Assembly: GCA_949825025.1 (NCBI GenBank)
Contig: OX463779.1
Location: forward strand, 25,030,816 to 25,094,815
Origin: Siphlonurus alternatus
Taxonomy: Eukaryota; Arthropoda; Insecta; Ephemeroptera; Siphlonuridae
DNA: 64,000 bases
Direction: 5' to 3'
Shown here in pieces: positions 12,738-24,370 of this stretch; position 1 is the stretch's first letter; each line of letters begins with the position of its first letter. Both the position numbers and the translations under genes were made by a program. Below the pieces are notes generated by a model, which was not told the DNA's origin, did no database searches, and was given only the letters and a program-made list of their open reading frames with translations.

Positions 12738-13109
12738 TTAAGGTAGAGATAACACGCCCAATGTTAATAAAAATCCCACTGATGAAAATAATGAAAAAAA
12801 AAAAATTAAAATGTTCTCCTTTACATACCTTATCAGTAACTAAAATATCAGGTATACAAAATTGATCCAGTTTTCGAGTTATTAATTTCTAAATTTGACT
12901 AATTTAGCATGGAGAAATGGAACTTTCATGTTAAATTAGTCAACTTTAATAATTAATAACTCGAAAACTGGCTCGTTTTTGTATACCGGATATTTCACCA
13001 GTTTCACCTATACTGATAAGGTACGTAAAGTAAAAAAAAAAAATTTTTTTTTTCATAACTTTCATAGATGGGATTTTTTTTAACGTTGGGCGTGTTATTT
13101 CTACCTTAA
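12738..13109. mobile_element. TTAA-bounded full-length hairpin MITE, 372 bp
   Basis: The sequence reads into itself along nearly its full length, with the centre near 12923. Both ends show TTAAGGTAGARATAACACGC facing its complement. TTAA is the target duplication of piggyBac-like elements. TA would equally fit Tc1/mariner if the outer bases belong to the terminal repeat. Internal landmarks on the arms are CAGTTTTCGAGTTATTAAT and its mirror, and GATAAGGTA with its mirror. There is no coding capacity, so it would depend on a transposase supplied elsewhere. Confidence 0.85.
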
Positions 13110-13298
13110 TATATAATGTATATAAAATTATTAAATATATTTTTAATTATAAATAATGTAAGGTTAACTGAAATTAGTATTTTAGTACACTTGATACACT
13201 TCATTAACTAATTTGCAATGACGTATGGCAGCAAATCTAGTATAATCATATATAATCTTATCATATATATAATATATTATGTGGTATTGGTTATATAT

Positions 13299-14165
13299 CC
13301 TTCGCACCCCTAATTTCAGGAAAACATCAACATTAGAATTTTTTGCTTATTTTTCCCGTAATGTGGGACACTTGAATAGGTGAACCTGAATTTTTCAAGA
13401 AAAAACCTCAACTTTATATTTTGGCCATGACGAGTCCCATTGTATGGGTTATAGACCTTTCGCACCCCTAATTTCGGGAAAACATCAACATTAGAATTTT
13501 TTGCTTATTTTTCCCGTAATGTGGGACACTTGAATAGGTGAATCTGAATTTTTCAAGAAAATACCTCAACTTTATATTTTAGCCATGGCGAGTCCCATTG
13601 TATGGGTTATAGAACCTTCGCACCCCTAATTTCAGGAAAATATCAACATTAGAATTTGTTGCTTATTTTTCCCGTAATTTGGGACACTTGAATAGGTGAA
13701 CCTGAATTTTTCAAGAAAATACCTCAACTTTATATTTTGGCCATGACGAGTCCAATCGTATGGGTTATAGAACCTTCGCACCCTTAATTTCGGGAAAAAT
13801 ATCAATATTAGAATTTTTTGCTTATTTTTCCCGTAATGTGGGACACTTGAATAGGTGAATCTGAATTTTTCAAGAAAATACCTCAACTTTATATTTTAGC
13901 CATGGCGAGTCCCATTGTATGGGTTATAGAACCTTCGCACCCCTAATTTCAGGAAAATATCAACATTAGAATTTTTTGCTTATTTTTCCCGTAATGTGGG
14001 ACACTTGAATAGGTGAATCTGAATTTTTCAAGAAAATACCCTAAATTTATATTTTGGCCACGACGAGTCCCATTGTATGGGTTATAGACCATTCGCACCC
14101 CTAATTTCTGAAAAAATATCAATATTAGAATTTTTTGTTTATTTTTCCCGTAATGTGGGTTGTCT
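13299..14165 (-). repeat. Inverted tandem-repeat array, about 158-bp unit, about 5.5 copies
   Basis: Reverse complement of the array at 11109-11684. Unit marks (GAGTCC) fall at 13432, 13590, 13748, 13907 and 14065, so the period is 158-159 bp. It reads directly into the right outer arm at 14166. Minus-strand open frames across it are repeat by-products. Confidence 0.93.
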
Positions 14166-14396
14166 AAATAGGTGATTCTGAAATTTTTGTTTAAATCAAA
14201 GAAATTTGTTATATCGCCCATATGAACCATGCATAAGGAAATTTAACATATAACATAGGCGTCTACGGGCAAAATAATGCTCGTCAGGAAAATCTGAAAA
14301 AAGTCTATCTCTTATAATTTAGGAGTTGTACACATATACCAATTTTCATCAAAATCGAGAGTTCAGGTTTGACAAAGTTCCCTTGTCAGTGAGAGA
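14166..14396 (-). repeat. Right outer arm of the foldback structure
   Basis: Inverted copy of the left arm's outer part, differing at only a few positions (for example AAATTATAAG against AAATCTAAG on the matching strand). The right arm is intact: it passes without interruption into the tandem array. Just outside lies a short ACAACATT stretch and a TA microsatellite. Confidence 0.85.
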
Positions 14397-14416
14397 CACA
14401 ACATTTATATATATAC

Positions 14417-14418
<2 letters not shown>

Positions 14419-14455
<37 letters not shown>
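14419..14455. repeat. (TA)n microsatellite
   Basis: A TA run immediately outside the right foldback arm, matching the TA run just inside the left array in type but not in position. Confidence 0.95.
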
Positions 14456-14459
<4 letters not shown>

Positions 14460-17400
14460 TTTTTGCGTCGTTCTTCTTACTGTTTACCGCCGCACCAGCC
14501 CGTAAACAAGACTTGACTGCATGGATCTGTGGTGGCGTCGCCTCATTGCACCGAGGCATGCGAGGGGACAACTACCCCACCCCAAGGGTCGACTCTCGAG
14601 CAAAGACCTTGAGCTCGCGTGAGAGTACGTCGCAAAGTCGCACGACAAGGATTTGATCTTCAGCGGTTCACGACAGCAAAACGTTCTGTACGGCCCTTCT
14701 AAAATACATTACGTTGTTTATGTAGGACAAGTATAACAAAATCTCTAGCGTAAATTTAAGTACTTTATTGGCCAATTTAATGTTCATATTTAATAAAATT
14801 CATTGATTTTATGTTTAAGTAGTTAAGTAGCTATATTCTGAAATATTCTAAAATATAATAATATAAACGCTTGTATATGCATATATAATACACAATCTAT
14901 TATAGGCACACAAAAAATTGAGGGACGTTTTTCTCAAGTTAAAACTACATTACTAAACAATTAAATATCCATTTAGAGTATGGTATACTGTTATAGTAAA
15001 ATAGTGTAATCTATTTTAAATAAATTATTAAAATTCAATAATCATGCTTACCATTCTGTTATCACAAACGATAATTGGTTTTACATGCAATGTAATAATT
15101 ACAAAAAAAAGATATTGCTGTACTTGAAAGCATGCTATAATAAAATCTTTAGCAACTATAATTAGCGTTCGTTTTATTTCATGCAACTTTAATTTAAAAC
15201 ATAAATATTAATCAAACTTTCCATTTCTGTAGATTCAATTATTTATCATTCTCACATTTAAGACAATTCAGCTTAACATACATGAGCATATAATATAAAA
15301 AATAAGTAATCTTTTGAAAACCGTCAATAACTTTTTTTTAATATATAATGAATAAAATTGATAAGTTGATTAAATTAATTCAAATACAAATTACAGTTGT
15401 AATTTTATATTATTTTCTCTCTATGTAACATTAACCACGACCGACTAGTTTTCCTGACAAGAAAGTGGGTGGAGGGAGGTGACCGCACAATCAGCGGCGG
15501 TATAATGCCTTTGCTGTGTTGTGGTAGCTGTTGCGGCCGCCGCCATGTTGGTGTCGCGTTACCGTGATGACAGGCGAGCTGCGTCACTAAATACGTACAA
15601 ATTGAAATGTAAATACAAAGTGTTGTGTTATATCTCACACCACGCGAGTGCTATATCGCGGCGGCGGTCGTGGCGGCTTGGGTGTCAGTATTGTATCATG
15701 ATTGATTGCCACATTAAATAATATGTCTTTTCTCACATCAAACAAACGGGAATTTATGTTGTAACATAGAAAAATATAGCAATGTTTTGGTATATAATAG
15801 AAAAATATATTGAAACTGTACAGTACGTGTATTTTTTTATAAGTGTAACACCTGCACGTAAAATTATAGTACAGTGCATATATTGTATACATATATTTAT
15901 TTTGATATTAGATATTTTTCTACTATAACAACATTATTAATAAATTTTGATGTTGATAAGTTCCAGTAAATACTAGTAAGTAAATATATTAAATTTCAGG
16001 CATCATTCCATCTTGTCCATCTGCTTGAAGATTTCTCTTGTATAATATATTTTTAAAGTTTTGGTTTTAATTGCTCTCGATCTTTAAATAAATATATATT
16101 ATGTATGGTTAATATTGACAATGCGTCAGTATAGAACTGCAGTATAAGCTCACATTTCACCATAGTATTGAGTCGTTAGCGTGCATACAGTCAGTATGTT
16201 CTTGTCACCTACTAGACCTTGTGCATTTGAGTTCGAGATATTATTACTATACACGGCTGCCAAGTTGGCTCACGGCTCCGCCCTATTAATTTAGCGCTCG
16301 CGGGGATGCGGTGTGCGTTGAGAAGAGGGGGGTGTAGTAGACTGTGTGTGTGTGTGTAGCGTGCCGGCTGTGGCGGGAGGCATAATGTGTACATTAGAGA
16401 CTCAGCCAGGCACGTATGTACAGCTAAGTTGCGGCTAAAGTTTGTAAGTTTGGTAGCCTTGAGGTGAGAGAGAGAGCGCATGATGTTACTGCATAGGTAC
16501 AGGACAGGTGGCACGCAGCTAATGAAACAAGAAGAAGGTGGGAGGAGAGAGGAGCTCTATGTTAGCACCCGCAAAGCTCGCTCAAACTCTCTACATCGCT
16601 CAATCTCTCTCTCTCTCTTCTCGTATGCTATTTTCTGTGCCACCACACATTTCTCCATCACTCCATCTCATATTCTCTCTCCCTCTGTTGTGTACGCGCG
16701 GTCACGCCCCGGTGACGGCGCCCGCAGGACCCATGAATCTACTCCAGAATGTCCGCCGTCTTTCACTAACCGTGAGCTATACCTGCCTACCTACCTGCAA
16801 GCTAAGGAGGAGGAAGAGGCAAACTTAGTACTTGTTAGTTTCGAACTGTGTACATACTGAAGCCACGAGCCAAGCAAATAACAAACAACTTCAATTAGAA
16901 TTAAAATTTACTTCAACTTATTTTAAAAACTTCTAATGGAATTATATTAAGAAAACATAATTTCACTTTATGATTACATGTTTTATCTTTACATTAATAC
17001 ATTTTTAAAGTTTCTTTACATAAGATCACTAAAAATATTAAAAAAGTGATAAATTTTGTTTGCCAACATCGCAAAAAAATATACGTATTTTCCTGTTCTA
17101 ACTGATGAAAAAAAAAAAATGAAAAAGTATATTTGTTTCTTGTGAACGTCAAAATACATCTTCTAACTAAATCTAGTGGACCGTCTCATTTCGTTTCTTC
17201 ATAGTCACAAAAATTTATGATCTAGTAAATCAAGTAGAATTTACCGTACAATTTTAAGTTCGTGGCAATATCAGAACGCTGCAGCCTTCGTAAACTCTTA
17301 CGCTCGTGTGCAAATCAAACAAACTCTAGTAGAAAAAGGTTGGGGGGAGGGGGGTCATATATATATAAAAAAAAAAATAAGCCGAGACTCGGCGTCTGAA

Positions 17401-18672
17401 ATTCCGTTTCCGGCTGGCGGCACCCGCCCCTTCACCACCACCACGGTGGCGCCACCTCTGTGCGCTTTCTGCCTCGTTATTGTCGCTATACATCACGCCA
17501 CAAGCTCGCCGCAGTGCCCGCAGACAATGTGCCTACCAGCTCCGCTCATGAATACACGCATGAGACAGCACGCTATAATGCTCGTTACAGGGCTCACTTG
17601 ACCACCAAGGCTAGGTGCAATCCCAAAGTATTAACAAGGCATCATCAATGACTTACTTGCCACGATGGTCAGCGATCGATTGAGAGACCAATCTCGATAA
17701 TCGTAAAGTGCCTTTGTTTCAGACAACCCGCAACACATCAACGCTCAAAAAGTTGCCGCGATCGCAGGCGCTTTGCTCACACGTTTCGTTGATGGTGACC
17801 CTTTTAAATTTTAAACACTAGTTTAATTTTATACAGTGATATTTTATTATGTAGTATTATTCAGTACGTAGCTAAATATTCATTTATAAAATGTAAATGA
17901 ATAATATATAATATAAAAAATACAAATACAAACCACACAGAAATACTCAATATTATATATTATTTCTTTTGTTCAATTTTTACCGTGTAGAATAATAATA
18001 TACCAAACTTTTTAAGCTTCGATTCAGAACTGTAATAAATATTGTTAGCTTTGTTTGTAATATTTTTTTTAACATTATTTTTATTTTACAACACAAAACG
18101 AGTTTGTAAAATATGTCATTTTAGCTAACGTTGGTACATGCATGTGTATTGTATAGAGAACGCAAAAAATAATTAAAATCACTACTATTTATTATTAACA
18201 ATGGACGTGAATGAATATTTAATATAAATTTATATTAAAAAAACATAAGAGTTTAAGTGGTTTCTGACGAAAGCAGAGAGGAAAAATGTTTTTGACATTT
18301 CTTTCATTCATTAAATAGAAATGAAATGTCTTATTGCTTTTTAGCTAATTTGTGTCTTATTTTGTTGGTTTTAAACACTGTTTTTCACATTATACATTAT
18401 GTACATTATAGTTTATCAATAATGTATTATAGTAATAGTAATTTTAGACAGCCCATTGAATTATTTGCAATAAATTAAATAAAATAAATAAATGAGGTTA
18501 GCTCCAAACGTCCCTGTTTGAAATTTCAAGTTTTGTTTTTGACTTGCTTTGAATAATTAAATTTTTATTGGAAAAAGAAGCATCGTTTGAAAAAAGTATA
18601 TACTCAAATATTATGTAGGTTCATCACAATATAAAGAAGTCATAATATATATATATTATGTTAGAAATTTCA

Positions 18673-18694
18673 TTTTTTTTTTTTTTTTTTTTTT
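18673..18694. repeat. Poly(T) tract
   Basis: A 22-base T run in the intron, followed by AAGGCGCTGG. There are no flanking duplications to show it is a retroposon tail. Confidence 0.9.
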
Positions 18695-19129
18695 AAGGCG
18701 CTGGTTTCATCCATGCATATTAGTATTACAGTAGAGCTCTTTCAGTTATATACGACTTACCATTAAAATAGCACTGTCTGATACAAATTGAAATAGAAAT
18801 TGAAAGAAAGAATTTTCTCCAATGGATTGAAAATTAAATGTTCCAATTCTTATCAAATTTCTTTAGTTCCTCTCACAATCGTGCCTAAATGTCTATGAAG
18901 TATAAATTATTATTTTACCGTTAACCCAGTTGTGAAATGTACGTTGAAATATGAAGTTCAAAACATGACTATATTTAACCTTCTGAAAATTTCTATAAAT
19001 TACTATCTCATAATTATAGACATCAATTACGAAGAGCTATAACTTCACCTAAGCGTGACTGGAATTGAATGAGCTATGCACGATACCAGGTGCACACAAG
19101 CTCAGGTACTTTTTATAGGGCGTGCTTAC

Positions 19130-19267
19130 CTAGATTGTTGATTTCGCAAGGTAGCACTACGGTGTCACGAGTCACTACCCTGAAGCTCTTGCCTGGCGTG
19201 GCGAACGAAGGAAGCACAGTCGGTACCTTGCTACCTTCCCCCACTGGCGGCGCTGCTATCGTCACAC
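19130..19267 (-). CDS. Internal exon: N-terminal part and B-strand cysteine of first V-set Ig domain, klingon/lachesin-like protein
   Basis: This exon supplies the start of the mature ectodomain and strands A-B of the first Ig domain. It is 138 bp, entered and left in phase 1: the acceptor is a pyrimidine tract ending TTCCAG at 19268 and the donor is G|GTAAGC at 19129. Its 45 complete codons begin VTIAAPPVGEG, a flexible Pro/Gly segment, then PSFATPGKSF and TRDTVVLPCEINN. LPC carries the first disulfide cysteine (Cys40 of the joined peptide). The final G joins GG from the exon at 5788 to make Gly46, continuing into SFLLVWKRG without a break, which is strong evidence that the two are consecutive exons. 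An upstream phase-1 exon with the start codon and signal peptide is required but was not proven in this window. The exon is GC-rich against AT-rich flanks. Family: klingon/lachesin-like IgSF. Confidence 0.9.
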
Positions 19268-22200
19268 CTGGAACACAGAAGATAGTGACGATGTTAGCTT
19301 CATAACTCGATCGTAACCCTTACAAAATTTATTACTGACATAAAAAAATACGTACACACAAATCTTTACGAGGAAACATTTATTCACAGAATTGTAATAA
19401 AAATATATAAAGAACCAACAAATAATTGGAATATAAAATTGACAACAACAAAAATATAAAACCACATAAAATTCATCGTGTGTTGTGATTTATTTATTAA
19501 GCTCATCTGAACTCAAATTTTACAGCAAAAAAAGTAATTTTATTCAGCCAAAAGGAAAAAAAAAAATCAATTGCATGATATTATTTTTGTAAAATATAAT
19601 TAATATATTTTTTTGCATTTTGTTTTGTTACATGTTTGTTTGAAAGCTAAACATAATGACATTTAAAATCCAAACAAATAAAGTAAACACAAATCCCAAA
19701 GCTCCCTGATTGTTAAAACAGATTTACAGAGTGGTGTAGGGAGAGAGAAAAAAAAATCAGTGGTATAATTTTTGTTGGCTGGTCAAAGTGGCTCAGCATT
19801 AAATATTGACGAGGTTGGATGTTGGCTTATTTGGCGGTAGCAGCGGGGTGCCTCGGGATTAGGCTTTACGTTGGTATTTCGAGGCAGCCGGAACGTGGCA
19901 CAATGACCAGAATGGCAAAGTCCCTTGTGTGTGCACTGACACTTGCCATTACACAAAATTAAACTTTTGTAAAAAAAATGTGAACTCTTTTTGCTTAGTT
20001 AATTTGATTTTAGCAATGCATTGACTGAGCATTCAGTATCTGTGTAAATCTGAGCAAAATCAAACCAAGATTGTACACTGAAACGCATTTTATATATATA
20101 AAAAAATTAACGACAGCTGTATAAATTAATATTTTTTGTAATATATCAGTTTTCTTCTTGTTCAGCGAGGTTCTGCAAATTTGCAGTCGATAAATTGAAA
20201 TTTTCCTGCTGTGAATAAAAATTTTCTTTTATTTCATATTGGTGCATTACTAATACTTTATAATGTAGAGACTCTGAAAAATATGCCAATACAATCCACT
20301 GTATGCAGTCATGAACAAACTCAGTCGTTGACAATGCTCACTCACCTCAATATTACATTTATTACATGTTCTCTGCAGTCTGTCAATACATCATGTTATA
20401 TGTTTTAATTTTTTTATCATATCAATACACATGACTGAATTTGCTAAAAAAAGCAGTAATCCATGCACCCTGCAATGGTTCTTAAAGTTCCGAAAACGAG
20501 CTATGTTAATTTAATATTATAAATCATTTTAATTTAAAAGAAAGTTGTTATATCATATTATTTAAATATCATGTCATTCATGCTATAAATATTATTTTAT
20601 AATTATTTTCTAAAAATAAATTGAAACAAAAAGATATCTAGAAATAATTATACATTAATGAACTTTGAGACTAGAGCATTGAGTAATCAGTTTCATAATT
20701 TTTTTATTTAATGCAAGTCTGTGTTGTTACCGCAACTGAAACAAAAAAAAAGTTCGGTGTAGGAGGTGCTAGAAGCCAACTTGTATGTAACTAACTTTTC
20801 ATATCATGGAAGTTATTAATAGAATATCCTTTATTGAATATGTAATAATAACTCATTCATTAGTAGCATTTCAAATACAAATTTCAAAATTATTATGATG
20901 TCTCTCTAAAACTTATATAAAATTGCAAGACGACAACATTAACATAATTTTGGCGAGTATAATTGAGAATCTAATCTAATAGACAATAATACGAACGATG
21001 GATTTTCAATTTCGTGAAGTGGCTTCCCTCTGACCTCGGCCAGAGACGTTACAGACTGATAATATGTTCGTTCTTTGACATTTCAAGCATCGATTGTTGG
21101 AAAGCTTTCAGCGACGAAGCAGCGTGACGGTTCACCACTGCCGCCAGGGCTGTTTGGGATATCACACAGCGGGTCATTCCTAGGAATTGTCACCATCCCA
21201 TCATCGATACTTGCAAAGCTTTCAATATAACCCTTCAGCTATATAAAGCCAACAAATAGCAAATAATATATAATATATATATATACATTATATACACATA
21301 GGAAAGTTAAAGGTTTTTCGTGAACTTGATAAAATCTCCTCAGGCGAAACTTATCTTTAGTTTTGTTGAGACACATAACTTTCACGTTGGATCTTGGCAC
21401 GAACTAAGTCTTTGTTTACCCTATTTTAAGTGCAATATATAGACTAAATTTACAGCCAGATATTTTGTCTAGCTGTTAAAAAAAATAAAAAATAAAAAAA
21501 GTTTAACTGATATATATTGATATTAAAGAAATTAATCTGATGAAGGCAAGGAAAAAATATATAGCTACTTTTTTGACCCTTTTTATTTTTAAAACAGGGT
21601 CAGTTTTTGTTTGTTTTATTTACTATATTAAGAATATCAACAACTAAATTATTACATTACTGCACCTGTTATAGAGTTGGTGATTGATTTCCTTTAAAAT
21701 TAACGTTGTGCATTTGAAAGATGGAGACCAAATTCTCACACTTACAAATTTAGTATCAGACATGAAAATCGTATTTTTTTCTTAAATTTAAAACGGATAA
21801 AATGCAAGATTTTGAAGAAGTAGAGTTGCTTATTATGGATTTCCTCGTGACATTAAGATTTGATACGCGATTATCTTCTAGAAATGTGACATCACGCACG
21901 AATGTCAGCTGTGACCGTGCGACAAAAACACGAACAAGGCATGGCACGCGTGGTATAATAACAATAAAAAAAATCTGCAATACCATTAGAGTTCCCTGGC
22001 CACGAGCCAAAATTGGGTGGCTTTAGTAACGGGATATGAGGAGTCTCCATGTCAAGATAAATTAAGTTGAAAATAATATTATTGCTTGTGAAATGTTTCA
22101 AATCGAGACATAAAAATAGCTATTGAGACAGTGTAGAAAATGGTTTTTAGACATAAAGTGTTTGGAGTTAGCTTGATGCTATAAAATGGACGTTCAATTC

Positions 22201-24099
22201 TAGCTGCTCTCACTTCTCATTGCTATCACGGCGGTGGAGCCAGCCAGATTCTCTTTTCTTCTTCTTTTCTTGTATTTACTCTGAGAAACTTAAGATTTAT
22301 CTCGGCCATTTCCTTTCCCTGCCAAACTTTTTCTTTAACTCTAGGGCCGTTTACCGATGACATCGAGAAAAATGATGCACAAAATAAAACCATTGTCATG
22401 TGATTTTTTTTTTCTACCTTCATTTTTTCTTCAAATCAATAAAAATATTAACTCCTAATGAACAAAAAATAGAATTGAGTACATTTAATTAGTAATAATA
22501 AAGCATATTATATTAATATTAGGAATGATGTGTTTAGGCATCAGAATATCAGACTTAATGTTAGTCATCATCATTTGAATATCATTTGAATTTTATAGAA
22601 TAGTAAAAATAAACAAATTTACGAATCCTACCAAAAAGATATAAATCAAATTTTTTTAACATTAATTTATTTTTCAATTGTGCAAACAATTTTAGGTTTA
22701 CTGAACATCAAATACCACATGGTCATGACCGAGTCTAGAGTCAATACTATCTATATATAACTATTTTTTTTATATATTTTTATATTTTTATGTTCATAAC
22801 AGATAAAAAAAAAGTCGCACGTACATTCTATTATAGTTTGAGTCAAGAGGAAGGGTGAAATATAATACTGATCTTTTAACTCATGAGATATTATGATCCA
22901 ATGCAGTGGATTTTTAAGTTGACTTTTATAGCTTAGGGGTCTTTTGTAGTATACGTCAGTAAGTCTTTTTTTTTATATTTTCATTCAAACTTTTTTTTTA
23001 TTCATATATATAGAAGCTATAACAAATAATATTTGAAGGCATCTCTGTGGTGGCTATCTAGAGCGGGCTATTCATCACCCGACCCTGGGGTTGTTTCTCT
23101 TTATTCATCTCGCGAGGAGTGGTTGGCTTCACCTCACGTATTACGTGCAGGTAGCTGCTGCTGCATTGTGTGACCTTATATATTATTATACTGCTGCTAT
23201 CAGGTGATTCCCCTCCTGTAGCGTGTAGCGCCAGCCATTCCATCACACTTCCATACCCACAACCTCCTATATAATATAGCATGGTCTAATGCAATATTTG
23301 CTCAACAACCAAACTCGTAAAAAATATAGCAACCTATATATTACTTTTTTTTTTTTTTTCCTTTTCACCCCCTTCCTTCTCATCATTTTTTTCCGATCAT
23401 ATATTATTATGGTCTCCAGCCAGGGTGTAATTCAAGTAGCGATCGTAGTACCACCTGCCACCCAGCAGTTCCAGCTGATTACATGAACTTGAGTACCAAC
23501 ATAGTGTTTTCTATACAGACTATATTATAGTATACGTTCTCTTATATATGTATACAGTATAGCAGGTGTCTTGTCTTGAAATATGCAATAACGTATATTA
23601 TGTATAGTATCAACGCTATGCAGGCATGGATTTTTATGTGATATTATATATTATATGGAAAAAAACATTTTGATATTTTTCTTTTTGTATATGACTTTGA
23701 TTTTATTTACATTTTATAAATATTGTTGACATACAAAATAAATTGTATTTCTTATTGAATAGAATTACAGTACACATTATTGCATTTTATATAAAATAGA
23801 ATTGAAAATTCAATATTATTTTAATAAGAAAGAGTTTTAAATCTTGTAATTGAATTCGCGAACAATATAATAAATAATCGCCACAGTGTACAGGACCCAA
23901 ATTATGTGATGGTTCTACAGTACTACACACGGGGTGCACCATAATAATACTCCTTCCCTCTTCTTTGAAAACAATATTTAATAATAATAAAAACATCAAT
24001 TTTGTTATAATTGTTTGACGTCAAAAAACAATTGAATGAATTAAAATCAATGATTTACGTTGATATTGAACGGAGGAAAGTTCATCATTAATCACATGG
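19268..24099 (-). other. Upstream intron/5' region, segment 1
   Basis: AT-rich DNA upstream of the first recognised exon. GC-richer islands at about 19800-19930, 21000-21240, 22020-22350 and 23050-23280 have no protein I recognise. A good minus-strand donor-like site (GAG|GTGAGT) near 20346 follows AT-rich sequence that is closed in the phase the downstream exon needs. The rest holds only A/T tracts. Confidence 0.5.
24016..24023. promoter_or_regulatory. CRE palindrome TGACGTCA
   Basis: Exact CREB/ATF consensus palindrome in AT-rich DNA, about 100 bp from the GC-rich island that starts near 24100. Function is inferred from the motif only. Confidence 0.35.
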
Positions 24100-24370
24100 T
24101 TTCATGCAGCAGTCAAAGCGTGTTGGTCATATACACGTGTTTGCGGGTGTACTGTCCGTCGGTTAGCGATGCACGAGAGAACTAGAGGGGGAAGGACTGA
24201 ACTCGGACCGACGCCACAGCAGTAGAAGCAGCAATTACCCGACCAAGCAAGAGTGTGAGGAGAAGGCGATTATTCCGCAACAAGTGGAATCTTCGCTTCA
24301 CGCCAACACCAGTTAACACTTTTCACCACGTCGTCTCCTCACTCAATCCGACACAAACCGTACGATCGTC
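24100..24370. other. GC-rich island with no recognisable protein
   Basis: A sharply bounded block of mixed composition with several CG dinucleotides and a CACGTG near 24137. Read on the minus strand it looks like an arthropod 5' untranslated leader (GTGAGGAGACGACGTGGTG and similar), but there is no strong donor: G|GTAATT is the best seen. It could be a non-coding first exon, an enhancer or neither. Confidence 0.3.

Larger units (their letters stand above)
9222..14396. mobile_element. Composite foldback-like structure with tandem-repeat inverted arms, about 5.2 kb
   Basis: The outer ends 9222-9544 and 14067-14396 are inverted copies of each other with only a handful of differences over about 320 bp. 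Inward of each arm lies an array of about 158-160-bp tandem repeats; the right array is the reverse complement of the left. This resembles Foldback/Galileo-type elements, whose long terminal inverted repeats contain tandem subrepeats. The class assignment is inference from architecture: no transposase or other recognisable protein is present. The arrays have different copy numbers (about 3.6 against 5.5) and the left arm is interrupted by unrelated DNA. No target-site duplication was identified. Confidence 0.75.
5789..19129 (-). other. 13.3-kb phase-1 intron splitting the Ig domain
   Basis: Bounded by donor GTAAGC at 19129 and an acceptor AG at 5790-5789, both matching splice consensus and keeping the Ig reading frame. 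It separates the strand-B cysteine from the strand-C tryptophan, a position where V-set folds can be interrupted. The contents are mainly mobile DNA between 7.7 and 14.5 kb, plus GC-rich islands at about 15430-15700, 16200-16850 (with a GT run near 16350 and a CT run near 16600-16620) and 17370-17810. The stretches 5830-7480, 8070-9220, 14760-15400 and 17820-19060 are AT-rich and hold nothing I can name beyond short poly(A/T) runs. Confidence 0.85.

Noticed and set aside
11109..14165. Regular repeats as a CRISPR array
   Set aside because: Units are about 159 bp and tandem without spacers, occur in inverted arrays, and the context is an animal intron.
11087..14230. Several 74-106-codon frames with near-identical peptides
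   Set aside because: They are translations of the about 159-bp tandem repeats and not genes.
16212..16860. Overlapping frames of 96-126 codons on both strands
   Set aside because: GC-rich, stop-poor DNA with CT and GT microsatellite stretches; no recognisable domain on either strand.
20140..20346. Minus-strand donor GAG|GTGAGT near 20346 as upstream exon of the Ig gene
   Set aside because: In the required phase the codon just before the junction is a stop (TGA).
23058..23282. Minus-strand 74-codon frame with a peptide style seen in many repeat-derived predicted proteins
   Set aside because: No domain, and no repeat partner in this window to confirm a mobile origin.
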